From: Acidovorax sp.
GTDB taxonomy: Bacteria; Pseudomonadota; Gammaproteobacteria; Burkholderiales; Burkholderiaceae_C
DNA: 63,797 bases
Direction of reading: 5' to 3'
Assembly (NCBI RefSeq): GCF_016783915.1
Contig: NZ_JADHVT010000009.1
Location: 1-63,797, forward strand
The notes beneath the pieces are model-generated. The model made no database searches and had not been told where the DNA came from. It saw only the letters and a program-made list of their open reading frames with translations. The translations under genes and the position numbers were made by a program. Below are positions 15,872 to 23,926 of this stretch, in pieces; position 1 is the first letter of the stretch; each line of letters opens with the position of its first letter.

Positions 15872-16522
15872 ATGAGCAGCTATCAAAAGCGTAGTAAAGA
15901 CGAGCTGGCGAAACGCGTGGCGCAAGACATCCACGATGGTGCCTACGTCAACCTGGGCATCGGCCAGCCGACCCTGGTGGCCAACCACATCCCGGCAGGC
16001 CGCGAGGTCATCCTGCAAAGCGAAAACGGCATCCTGGGCATGGGCCCTGCGCCCGCTGCGGGGCTGGAGGACTACGACCTGATCAACGCGGGCAAGCAGC
16101 CCGTCACGCTGCTGCCCGGCGGCGCGTACTTCCACCACGCCGACAGCTTCGCGATGATGCGCGGCGGACACCTCGACATCTGCGTGCTGGGCGCCTTCCA
16201 GGTCAGCGCCACGGGCGACCTGTCCAACTGGAGCACCGGCGAGCCCGGCGCCATCCCGGCCGTGGGCGGCGCAATGGACCTGGCCATCGGCGCCAAGCAG
16301 ACCTGGGTGATGATGGATCTGCTGACCAAGCAGGGCACCAGCAAGATCGTGACGCAGTGCACCTACCCGCTCACCGGTGTCGCGTGCGTGAAGCGCATCT
16401 ACACCGATCTGTGCACACTGGCCTGTACACCCGACGGGCTGCAGCTCATCGACACCGTGCCCGGCCTGTCGCACGCTGAGCTGGAGCAACTGGTGGGCCT
16501 GCCCATCCGCCCTGCCGCCTGA
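15872..16522 (+). CDS. pcaJ: 3-oxoadipate CoA-transferase, subunit B
   Basis: The 216-residue beta subunit contains the catalytic glutamate in the SENGILGMGP motif and the GGAMDLAIGAKQTWVMM segment. I use ATG 15872 (MSSYQKRSK). An upstream in-frame start at 15839 would overlap the pcaI stop but adds residues foreign to the family. The first codons include AGCAGCTATCAAAA, identical over 14 bases to the core of a short dispersed repeat seen elsewhere in the window. Confidence 0.87.
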   Translation: MSSYQKRSKDELAKRVAQDIHDGAYVNLGIGQPTLVANHIPAGREVILQSENGILGMGPAPAAGLEDYDLINAGKQPVTLLPGGAYFHHADSFAMMRGGHLDICVLGAFQVSATGDLSNWSTGEPGAIPAVGGAMDLAIGAKQTWVMMDLLTKQGTSKIVTQCTYPLTGVACVKRIYTDLCTLACTPDGLQLIDTVPGLSHAELEQLVGLPIRPAA

Positions 16523-16558
16523 ACGAATCCACCCCCCAAGCAACGAGGAGACAAAACC

Positions 16559-17770
16559 ATGAGCACACAACGCCAAGCCTTCATCTGCGACGCCATCCGC
16601 ACCCCCTTTGGCCGCTACGGCGGCGCGCTCTCCAGCGTGCGCACCGACGACCTGGGTGCGATCCCCATCAAGGCGCTGATGGAGCGCAACCCCGGCGTGG
16701 ACTGGGCGGCAGTGACCGACGTGCTCTACGGCTGCGCCAACCAGGCCGGTGAAGACAACCGTAACGTGGCCCACATGAGCAGCCTGCTCGCAGGCCTGCC
16801 CATCGACGTGCCCGGCGCCACCATCAACCGCCTGTGCGGCTCGGGGCTCGATGCCGTGGGCACGGCCGCGCGCGCCATCAAGTCGGGCGAGGCGGGGCTG
16901 ATGATTGCTGGCGGTGTGGAGAGCATGAGCCGCGCGCCCTTTGTCATGCCCAAGGCAGAGTCGGCCTTCAGCCGCAACAACGCGGTGTACGACACGACGA
17001 TTGGCTGGCGCTTCGTCAACAAGCTGATGAAGGAAAAGTACGGCGTGGACTCCATGCCCGAAACCGCCGAGAACGTGGCGACGGACTTTGGCATTGAGCG
17101 CGAAGCCCAAGACCGCATGGCCCTGCGCAGCCAGCTCAACGCCGTGGCGGCCATTCAGGCGGGCCACTTGGCGCGCGAGATCGTGCCCGTGCACATCCCC
17201 CAAAAGAAGGGCGACGCCATCATCGTGAGCCAGGACGAACACCCCCGCGAGACCAGCCTGGAAGCGCTGGCCAAGCTCAAGGGCGTGGTGCGGCCCGATG
17301 GCACGGTGACGGCGGGCAACGCCAGCGGCGTGAACGACGGCGCCTGTGCGCTGCTGCTGGCCGATGAAGCCAATGCTGCCAAATATGGCCTCAAGCCCCG
17401 CGCCCGCGTGGTGGGCATGGCCGTAGCCGGTGTGGCGCCGCGCATCATGGGCTTTGGCCCCACGCCCGCCACGCTCAAGGTGCTGGCACAGACGGGCCTG
17501 ACGATTGACCACATGGACGTGATCGAACTCAACGAAGCCTTTGCCGCGCAAGGCCTGGCCGTGCTGCGCGCGCTGGGCCTCAAGGACGACGATGCCCGCG
17601 TGAACGCCTGGGGCGGCGCCATCGCGCTGGGCCACCCGCTAGGCGCCAGCGGCGCGCGCCTGGTCACCACTGCCGTCAACCGCCTGCACGAACACGCCGG
17701 GAAGTACGCGCTGTGCACCATGTGCATCGGCGTGGGTCAGGGCATTGCCGTGATCCTGGAGCGCGTGTGA
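16559..17770 (+). CDS. pcaF: 3-oxoadipyl-CoA thiolase
   Basis: The 403-residue thiolase has the acyl-accepting cysteine C93 in NRLCGSGLDA, the histidine in ALGHPLGASGARL and the second cysteine in CTMCIGVGQGIA. In the pathway it cleaves 3-oxoadipyl-CoA to succinyl-CoA and acetyl-CoA. The length and the NEAFAAQ motif fit PcaF. GAGGAGA precedes the ATG. The stop overlaps the next gene as GTGA. Confidence 0.88.
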   Translation: MSTQRQAFICDAIRTPFGRYGGALSSVRTDDLGAIPIKALMERNPGVDWAAVTDVLYGCANQAGEDNRNVAHMSSLLAGLPIDVPGATINRLCGSGLDAVGTAARAIKSGEAGLMIAGGVESMSRAPFVMPKAESAFSRNNAVYDTTIGWRFVNKLMKEKYGVDSMPETAENVATDFGIEREAQDRMALRSQLNAVAAIQAGHLAREIVPVHIPQKKGDAIIVSQDEHPRETSLEALAKLKGVVRPDGTVTAGNASGVNDGACALLLADEANAAKYGLKPRARVVGMAVAGVAPRIMGFGPTPATLKVLAQTGLTIDHMDVIELNEAFAAQGLAVLRALGLKDDDARVNAWGGAIALGHPLGASGARLVTTAVNRLHEHAGKYALCTMCIGVGQGIAVILERV

Positions 17771-18510
17771 CCGTGATTGAGCGCAACCCGACACCGGTCA
17801 CTGTCATCACGGGTGCCAGCAACGGCATCGGCCGCGCGATTGCCGAAGCCGTGCTGTCCCAGGGCCACGCCGTGGTCAACCTGGACTACGTGCTGCCCAC
17901 CTGGAGCCACCCGCAACTCACCTCGTACCAGGGCGACCTGACCGACGAAGCCTCGACCCGCGAACGCGCGGCCGAGATCGCGGCCAAGCACAACGTCACC
18001 GCACTGGTGAACAACGCTGGCGCCACGCGCCCTGGGACCATCGACACGGCGACCACAGCCCAACTGGATGACGTGGTAGGGCTGCACCTGCGCGCGCCCA
18101 TGCTGCTGGTGCAGGCCTTTTTGCCCACGTTGCGCGCCAGCGGGCAGGGCCGCATCGTCAACATGTCGTCGCGCGCCGCACTGGGCAAGGGCGAGCGCAT
18201 CGTCTACTCCGCCACCAAGGCTGGAATGATCGGCATGACACGCACGCTGGCCATGGAGCTGGGGCGTGACGGCATCACCGTCAACGCGATTGGTCCCGGG
18301 CCCATCGCCACCGAGCTGTTCCGCCAGAGCAACCCCGACGGTGCGCCGCAAACGCAGCGCATCCTGAACAGCATCGCCGTGGGCCGCATGGGCACGCCCG
18401 ATGACGTGGCACGCGCGGCGCTGTTCTTCCTCTCGCCCGACAACGGTTTCGTGACCGGACAGGTGTTGTACGTGTGCGGAGGCACCACGCTGGGAGTGGC
18501 GCCTGTCTAG
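17767..18510 (+). CDS. short-chain dehydrogenase/reductase in the pca operon
   Basis: This classical SDR of 247 residues has the cofactor motif TGASNGIGRAI, NNAG, and the catalytic YSATK, with FVTGQVLYVCGGTTLG at the end. It starts at GTG 17767, which overlaps the pcaF stop (GTGA). It looks like FabG-type 3-oxoacyl reductases. Its role is not known; placed after pcaF, it could reduce or oxidise a CoA-linked C6 dicarboxylate such as 3-hydroxyadipyl-CoA and so feed other dicarboxylates into the thiolase. That is an inference from position. Confidence 0.8.
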   Translation: MTVIERNPTPVTVITGASNGIGRAIAEAVLSQGHAVVNLDYVLPTWSHPQLTSYQGDLTDEASTRERAAEIAAKHNVTALVNNAGATRPGTIDTATTAQLDDVVGLHLRAPMLLVQAFLPTLRASGQGRIVNMSSRAALGKGERIVYSATKAGMIGMTRTLAMELGRDGITVNAIGPGPIATELFRQSNPDGAPQTQRILNSIAVGRMGTPDDVARAALFFLSPDNGFVTGQVLYVCGGTTLGVAPV

Positions 18511-18672
18511 CAACCTGAACTGATTTTCCTTGCCGCCCCGCAAGGGGCACCCCCCGTTCTCGTCCGGAGGCCTCGGCGCCCGGTTGAGGCCACGGCGCGG
18601 CCAGACGCGGGCCCACGCGGCGCTGGTGGCACCGACCCATTCATTCATCCACCTTCTTGAAGGAGACAAACC

Positions 18673-19677
18673 ATGACCCGTTCCATCCACGCCACCCGCC
18701 GCTTCGCGCTGTCGGCCGCTGCAGTCACCGCCCTCGCTGGTATCGGCCTGCTGGGCAGCAGTACTGCGCTCGCCCAGGCTTATCCGAGCAAGCCCGTCAC
18801 CATCGTCGTGCCCTTTGCAGCAGGTGGCACCACCGACATCCTGGCCCGCATCATCGGCCAGGCGCTGACCACGGAGCTGGGCCAGTCCGTCATCGTGGAC
18901 AACCGCGCGGGCGCGGGCGGCAACATCGGCGGCGCCATGGCGGCCAAGGCCCCGGCAGATGGCTACACACTCTTCATGGGCACGGTGGGCACCCACGCCA
19001 TCAACGCCAGCCTGTACAAGAAGATGCCGTTCGACCCCATCAAGGACTTTGCCCCGCTCACGCGCGTGGCCAATGTGCCCAACCTGCTGGTGGCCAACCC
19101 GGCACAGCCCTACAAGAGCGTGAAGGAGCTGATCGCCTACGCCAAGGCCAACCCGGGCAAGGTCAACTTCGGTTCGTCGGGCAACGGCAGCTCCATCCAC
19201 CTGTCGGGCGAGCTGTTCAAGAGCCTGGCCAAGGTGGACATGGTGCATGTGCCCTACAAGGGCAGCGCCCCGGCCGTCACCGACCTGCTGGGCAACCAGA
19301 TCGGCATCATGTTCGACAACATGCCCTCGGCCATTCAACACGTGCGCAGTGGCAAGCTGGTGCCGATTGCCGTGACCACGGCCAAGCGCTCGCCCGAGCT
19401 GCCCAATGTGCCGACCATCGCCGAAGCCGGCGTGCCCGGCTATGAAGCCACCTCGTGGTTTGGCATGTTTGCGCCCGCCGGTACGCCTGCGCCGGTGCTG
19501 GCCAAGCTCAACACCGCACTGGTGAAGGTGCTGAACCAGGCCGAGGTGAAGAAGAAGATCAACGAGCAAGGCGCCGAGACGTACAGCGAAACGCCCGAGC
19601 AGTTTGCTGCCTTCATCCAGGCCGAGTCGGTGAAGTGGGGCAAGGTCGTGAAGGAGTCTGGGGCGAGCCTGGACTAA
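18673..19677 (+). CDS. Bug-family (tripartite tricarboxylate transport) solute receptor
   Basis: The 334-residue protein has a signal peptide and the Bug hallmarks: YPSKPVTIVVPFAAGGTTDI, VDNRAGAGGNIGG, and the C-terminal EQGAETYSETPEQFAAF region. Bug receptors are periplasmic and bind carboxylates for TctAB-type permeases; no permease genes are nearby, which is usual for this expanded family. AAGGAGA precedes the ATG. Its position at the end of the pca operon suggests that it binds an acid feeding the pathway. Confidence 0.88.
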   Translation: MTRSIHATRRFALSAAAVTALAGIGLLGSSTALAQAYPSKPVTIVVPFAAGGTTDILARIIGQALTTELGQSVIVDNRAGAGGNIGGAMAAKAPADGYTLFMGTVGTHAINASLYKKMPFDPIKDFAPLTRVANVPNLLVANPAQPYKSVKELIAYAKANPGKVNFGSSGNGSSIHLSGELFKSLAKVDMVHVPYKGSAPAVTDLLGNQIGIMFDNMPSAIQHVRSGKLVPIAVTTAKRSPELPNVPTIAEAGVPGYEATSWFGMFAPAGTPAPVLAKLNTALVKVLNQAEVKKKINEQGAETYSETPEQFAAFIQAESVKWGKVVKESGASLD

Positions 19678-19710
19678 GCGCTACCAAGATTTTTTGTAGC
19701 TACCAGATTG

Positions 19711-19752
19711 ATAGCTGCTACCGCTCATGCATCGGGCGGTAGCAGCTATTTT
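19711..19752. terminator. strong bidirectional hairpin terminator derived from the dispersed repeat
   Basis: ATAGCTGCTACCGC at 19711-19724 and GCGGTAGCAGCTAT at 19736-19749 are perfect 14-bp complements around an 11-base loop, followed by four T residues. It lies between the convergent Bug and SDR genes. The left arm includes the GATAGCTGCT core of the short repeat found at several other places in the window. Confidence 0.75.
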
Positions 19753-19776
19753 CGTTTCACATTCGGGTCGGCGGGA

Positions 19777-20379
19777 TCACTGCACCCGGTACACACGCCC
19801 CGTCTGCGCGCCTTCCACGCTGCGCTGGTAGGCCAGCGCCACGCGTGCGGCGGGCACCGGCTCGAACCCCGGGAAGAACGGCCCGTAGCTGCCCATCGAC
19901 TCGGTCAGTACCGTGGGGCTGATGGCGTTGATGCGCAGGCCGCGCGGCAGCTCGATGGCGGCGGCAGCCACAAAACCTTCGATGGCCGCGTTCACGGCCG
20001 TGGCGCTGGCGCCGTTGCGGATGGGCTCAATCGACAGGATGCCCGCCGTCAGCGTGATGGAGCCGCCATCGTTCAGATACTTCTGGCCGACCAGCGCCAG
20101 CTGTACCTGGCCCAGCAGCTTGTCCTGCAAGCCCAGGCTGAACTGCTCGGCCGTCATTTCCGCCAGTGGGCCAAAGTGCAGGTTGCCTGCGGTGCTCACG
20201 ATGGCATCGACTTTGCCCACGGCTTCGAACAGTTGGGCAACCGCGCCTGGCTGCGAGAAGTCCGCACGGTGCGTGCCGCTGCTGCGGCCCACGGTGATCA
20301 CTTCGTGGCGTGGGCCCAGGTTGGCCAGCACGGCCTGGCCGATGGTGCCGCTCGCGCCGATGAGAAGAATCTTGGACAT
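19777..20379 (-). CDS. atypical short-chain dehydrogenase-like protein lacking the Tyr-Lys pair
   Basis: The 200-residue protein has the nucleotide-binding motif LIGASGTIGQA and STAGN, but where classical SDRs have YxxxK it reads RNGASATAVNAAIEGF, so the usual catalytic tyrosine and lysine are missing. This is typical of a small SDR subgroup of unknown activity. ATG 20379 gives the expected N terminus (MSKILLIGASG). It is divergent from a LysR gene with an inverted repeat between them, a common sign that LysR controls it. Confidence 0.8.
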   Translation of the reverse strand: MSKILLIGASGTIGQAVLANLGPRHEVITVGRSSGTHRADFSQPGAVAQLFEAVGKVDAIVSTAGNLHFGPLAEMTAEQFSLGLQDKLLGQVQLALVGQKYLNDGGSITLTAGILSIEPIRNGASATAVNAAIEGFVAAAAIELPRGLRINAISPTVLTESMGSYGPFFPGFEPVPAARVALAYQRSVEGAQTGRVYRVQ

Positions 20380-20437
20380 GGTGTTTTCCTTGGGTGTCAA
20401 AAAGGGTTGATGAGGAACTGACAGCCCGATTCTTTTG

Positions 20438-20494
20438 CTAATCAATCGGAACATAAAGTACCTGCAAGTTATGCTTGTGCTAACCGTTGATTAG
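20438..20494. promoter_or_regulatory. paired inverted sites between the SDR and lysR genes
   Basis: CTAATCAATCGG starting at 20438 and CCGTTGATTAG ending at 20494 are inverted copies that differ by one inserted base, with centres about 49 bp apart. Such spaced sites are consistent with a LysR tetramer bending the DNA between two divergent promoters. Confidence 0.45.
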
Positions 20495-20511
20495 GAATTG
20501 AGGGAGTTGCC

Positions 20512-21399
20512 ATGGACAAGCTGCGCAATATGGAAGTCATGGTGGCCGTGGTGGAGGCCGGCAGCTTTGCCGCTGCCGCGCGCCAGCTGCAGATCTCCGC
20601 CGTGATGGTGGGCAAGCACATCCAGCAGCTGGAGACGCACCTGGGCGCGCGCCTGTTCCAGCGCAGCACGCGCCAGAACAGCCTGACCGAGGTGGGCGCC
20701 GCGTTCTACGACGACAGCAAACGTGTGCTGGAGCAGGTGCGTTGGGCCGAGTCCGCCGTGGAGCGCAGCCGCGCCGTGCCGCAGGGCCTGCTGCGGGTGA
20801 GCGCGCCCTTCACGCTGGGCAACCACGTGATCGCGCCGCTGGTGGCCGACTTTCTGCAGCGCCACGACCAGGTGCGTGTGGACCTGCAACTGACCGACAG
20901 CGTGGTGGACCTGGCAGGCGAGGGCTTTGACGTGGCCGTGCGCATTGGCCAGGTGGTGAACGAGGGCCTGGTGGCGCGCCCGCTGCGCCCCTACCGCATG
21001 GTGATTGCCGCAGCACCCGCGTACCTGCAGCGCCACGGCACGCCTGAACGCGCGGCCGACCTGGCGCGCCACCAGTGCCTCAGCCACTCGGTGTGGCAGC
21101 GCCGGGTGGAATGGACATTGCGCGACGGCAACGAGGATTTCTTCTGGCCCGAGAACGCGCGCTTTGTGTGCAACCAGGGCGACGGCCTGCGCCAGGCGGC
21201 GTTGCGCGGCCTGGGCCTGATCATGCAACCCGAGGTGCTACTGGCCGACGACCTGGCCAGTGGCGTGCTGGTGCCGGTGATGCAGTACTGCCTGCCCGTG
21301 CCGCGCCCGATGCACCTGGTGTATGCGCCCGACCGGCGGCAACTGCCCAAGCTGGCGCGGTTTGTGGAGCATGTGGTGGGCGCGCTGGGCGCAGCCTGA
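20512..21399 (+). CDS. LysR-family transcriptional regulator
   Basis: This 295-residue regulator has an N-terminal helix-turn-helix (FAAAARQLQISAVMVGKHIQ) and a LysR effector domain. The gene is divergent from the atypical SDR gene and shares a 132-bp intergenic region containing inverted sites, so it probably regulates that gene and itself. GGGAG lies seven bases before ATG 20512. Confidence 0.88.
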   Translation: MDKLRNMEVMVAVVEAGSFAAAARQLQISAVMVGKHIQQLETHLGARLFQRSTRQNSLTEVGAAFYDDSKRVLEQVRWAESAVERSRAVPQGLLRVSAPFTLGNHVIAPLVADFLQRHDQVRVDLQLTDSVVDLAGEGFDVAVRIGQVVNEGLVARPLRPYRMVIAAAPAYLQRHGTPERAADLARHQCLSHSVWQRRVEWTLRDGNEDFFWPENARFVCNQGDGLRQAALRGLGLIMQPEVLLADDLASGVLVPVMQYCLPVPRPMHLVYAPDRRQLPKLARFVEHVVGALGAA

Positions 21400-21475
21400 G
21401 CGGTGCGGGTCAGGCTTGTGCGCCGGGGGCGTGCAGCTGGAGGCCTGGGGCCTTGGGCGTGACGCCCAGGGCCGC

Positions 21476-21937
21476 TCACTCCACGGCGTCGCGGGGCGCC
21501 ACGGGCCCGATCTTGAACACGCCGCTCACCCGCGCGCAGGGCACGCCATCAGCTGTGACCAGCCCTTGCGCAAACACCAGCGAGCGTGTGATGCGCAGCG
21601 GCTCGGCCTCGCCCTCCACCCAGGCGCCCAGCGGCGCGGGGGCCAGGTAGTCGATCTGCAGGCTGATCGTGGGCAAGAAGCGGTCCGACACCTGGTCGCT
21701 TTTGCGGTGCACCGACAGCGGCACCAGCATGTCGCAAAAGGTGGCCATCATGCCGCCATGCAGGTTGCCCATGGGGTTGGTGTGGCGTGGCTCCACGCGA
21801 AAGCCGAACTTCACCACGTTGCCCTGGTGCAGCACATACAGCGGGCCGTTGTGCTGGATGTAAGGGCCCCCGGCCACCAGCGGCGTAAAACCTGCGGGGA
21901 TGGGGGCGGTGGTGGCGTTCTCGGGGGCGTGCGTCAT
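21476..21937 (-). CDS. PaaI-like hotdog-fold thioesterase
   Basis: The 153-residue protein has the hotdog-fold motif HTNPMGNLHGGMMATFCDM, with the aspartate and HGG typical of PaaI/YbgC-type acyl-CoA thioesterases, and LPTISLQIDYLAPAPLG as the central strand region. It would hydrolyse an acyl-CoA in the cytoplasm; the substrate is unknown. Its start codon overlaps the stop of the upstream transglutaminase-like gene, so the two are coupled. Confidence 0.85.
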   Translation of the reverse strand: MTHAPENATTAPIPAGFTPLVAGGPYIQHNGPLYVLHQGNVVKFGFRVEPRHTNPMGNLHGGMMATFCDMLVPLSVHRKSDQVSDRFLPTISLQIDYLAPAPLGAWVEGEAEPLRITRSLVFAQGLVTADGVPCARVSGVFKIGPVAPRDAVE

Positions 21938-22623
21938 CAGCGGGCTTCCTTTTCAATGTCGTTGGCAAAACTGGCGTCCTGCAGGCTGCTGCGGGTGGCG
22001 TCACCCTGCAGCCAGCCGCCGTACACCGTGCGAAAGTCGGCCTCGATCTGCGCGAGCGGCATGTCGTCAAACGCGCCGCGCTGGTGCACGTATTCCATGT
22101 GGCGTGCGCCCGATTGGTCGAACGGGTGGTAGATGGAATCGTTCTCGCCGTCGAACTCCAGCGGCAGCAGGCCAAAGCGCTCGCACAGCTCGATGTTGAA
22201 GGCGGGTGTGGCCTTGCGCCAGGCGCCATCGAGCCAGATGTCGGTGTAGCCATGCCAGATGAAGAGGTCGGTCTTCATGGTCTCGCGCATGCGCTCGGTG
22301 CTCAGGTGGTTGCGCACATCGGCAAATCCCATGCGCGCCGGGATGCCCGCCGCACGGCATGCGGCCGTCAGCAGCGCGGCCTTGGGCACGCACCAGCCGT
22401 AGCCGTTGGCCAGCACGGTGCTGGCCGTCATGCCCTGGGGCGACAGGTCGATGCGGTAGGGGTCGTAGCGGAAACCATCGCGCACGGCCAGGTACAGGGC
22501 CACGGCGCGTTCGCGGTCGGTGGCGCCACGCGCGTGTTCGGTGGCGAAGGCCTTCACAGCAGGGGCGTCGCTGTCGATGAGGGCCGTGGCGCGCAGGTGG
22601 GCGGGCGTGGGGGCGCTGGTCAT
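21937..22623 (-). CDS. transglutaminase-like protein
   Basis: This 228-residue protein carries the transglutaminase-core cysteine in ANGYGWCVPKAALL, the histidine in FIWHGYTDIWLDG, and a following acidic position, forming a Cys-His-Asp triad. Bacterial members are usually cysteine proteases or amidases and not cross-linking enzymes. No signal peptide is seen. It is translationally coupled to the thioesterase gene downstream. Confidence 0.8.
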   Translation of the reverse strand: MTSAPTPAHLRATALIDSDAPAVKAFATEHARGATDRERAVALYLAVRDGFRYDPYRIDLSPQGMTASTVLANGYGWCVPKAALLTAACRAAGIPARMGFADVRNHLSTERMRETMKTDLFIWHGYTDIWLDGAWRKATPAFNIELCERFGLLPLEFDGENDSIYHPFDQSGARHMEYVHQRGAFDDMPLAQIEADFRTVYGGWLQGDATRSSLQDASFANDIEKEAR

Positions 22624-22728
22624 GGTGGGTTGTCTCCTGCAGTCTGACGGGAACCAGTGTGCGGGCCCCGGGCTCTGGATGCTGTCACAGGTGCGCCAGC
22701 CTTGCTGTGCCAGGGCTGGATGCCTTGG

Positions 22729-23376
22729 TCACACCCGCCATGCGGGCAGCTCCCAGTTGCGCCACACCGCCAGCCCGCGCAGCCCGGCGGTGAGCAGCAT
22801 GCAGACCACCAGCGGCGCCCAGTCGGGAGCCTGCATCTGGCGCAGGGCCACGTCGGCCCAGCCGCCCGCAAACGCGCACAGCGCATAGGGCCGGTGGTCG
22901 CTGAAGGCCTGGGGCACCTCGTTGCACAGCACGTCGCGCAGCACACCGCCAAACACGCCGGTGGTCACGCCCATCATCACGCTGATGATGGGCGGCATGC
23001 CAATGGCGGTGGCAATGTCCACGCCCACAGCGGCAAACAGGCCCAGGCCGATGGCGTCGGGCAGCAGCATGGCGCGCTCGGTGGGCTCAAAGTGCCGCTG
23101 GCGCATGAACAGCATGGCGCCGATGCACAGCGCCAGAATGCCCCACACAAACTCGGTGTGGCGAATCCAGAAAAAGGGCCGCTGGTCCAGCAGCAAATCG
23201 CGCAGTGTGCCCCCGCCAAACGCGGCCACGAAGGCCACCACACACACGCCCACGGCATCCAGCCGCTTGCGCGCGGCGGCCATCACGCCCGACAGTGCGA
23301 AAGCCACGGTGGCGGCCACTTCCAGCACAAAGCGCAGGGTGTGCACCCAGGGGGCGTTGATGATCAGCGAATCCAT
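22729..23376 (-). CDS. TRIC-type cation channel protein (UPF0126/YicG family)
   Basis: The 215-residue membrane protein has seven predicted helices and the duplicated glycine motifs GGGTLRDLLLD and GGVLRDVLCNEVP that mark the UPF0126/TRIC family. Prokaryotic TRIC proteins form trimeric monovalent cation channels. It is a single-gene unit whose 5' side carries a copy of the dispersed repeat. Confidence 0.88.
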   Translation of the reverse strand: MDSLIINAPWVHTLRFVLEVAATVAFALSGVMAAARKRLDAVGVCVVAFVAAFGGGTLRDLLLDQRPFFWIRHTEFVWGILALCIGAMLFMRQRHFEPTERAMLLPDAIGLGLFAAVGVDIATAIGMPPIISVMMGVTTGVFGGVLRDVLCNEVPQAFSDHRPYALCAFAGGWADVALRQMQAPDWAPLVVCMLLTAGLRGLAVWRNWELPAWRV

Positions 23377-23423
23377 GGCGACGATTGTGCCGTGGCCGCT
23401 GGCGATTCCATGGGGGGTTAGTC

Positions 23424-23482
23424 GCTATCTATTTGATAGCTACTGAGGCATAAATCAGTAGCGCTTGGACGTATTTTGAGCA
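23424..23482. repeat. dispersed short repeat, copy near 23.4 kb
   Basis: The stretch contains TTGATAGCTACT, an inverted pair GCTATC/GATAGC and a second pair TACTGA/TCAGTA, then GCGCTTGG and GTATTTT. The same elements in the same order occur at 31421-31488. Confidence 0.6.
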
Positions 23483-23557
23483 AAAAATGTGCAGATGGGC
23501 GTTGTGTATGCCCGGTAGGCCCCGTCAGGTCCCGGTGCAGCACTTGCCTGCGTCCAC

Positions 23558-23926
23558 TCAGCGCAGCAGGCCCTCGCCCAATGCGCAGGCCACCAGCGCC
23601 AGCACACATCCGCCCAGGCCCAGCCACCCCAACCGCAGTGCCCAGCGCTGGCTGGCCTGCGGCCACAGGTTCATGGCCAGCACCAGCAACCAGCCCAGCA
23701 CCATCCATGCGGCCAGCACCAGGGCCACACCGGCGACCCAGCCAGCAGCCAGGCTGGCGGTGGTGGTCTGCAACAGCAAGGTGCCCAGCGCCACCGCCTT
23801 GGCGCGCCATCGCGCCGCCCCCGTGGGTGTGTCATCGCCCCACGCACGGGTGGGCACTGTGCGGGCCCAGCAGGCCAGTGCCACCAGCGAGGCCAAGGCG
23901 GCGGCAATGCCCAGCAGTTCGTTCAT
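23558..23926 (-). CDS. small membrane protein of the siderophore-receptor cluster
   Basis: The 122-residue protein has about four hydrophobic segments starting at MNELLGIAAALASLV. Its ATG overlaps the stop of the upstream gene (ATGA at 23923-23926). Genes like this, annotated DUF3325 or DUF3649, often lie next to PepSY and TonB receptor genes; I cannot decide the family from sequence alone. It is probably the last gene of the iron-uptake operon. Confidence 0.65.
   Translation of the reverse strand: MNELLGIAAALASLVALACWARTVPTRAWGDDTPTGAARWRAKAVALGTLLLQTTTASLAAGWVAGVALVLAAWMVLGWLLVLAMNLWPQASQRWALRLGWLGLGGCVLALVACALGEGLLR

Noticed and set aside
15773-17635. Long minus-strand open frame opposite pcaJ and pcaF
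   Set aside because: It is a composition-driven shadow; the plus strand encodes intact enzymes with catalytic motifs.
17737-19569. Long minus-strand open frame opposite the SDR and Bug genes
   Set aside because: No domain, signal or ribosome binding site, and the opposite strand encodes well-supported proteins.
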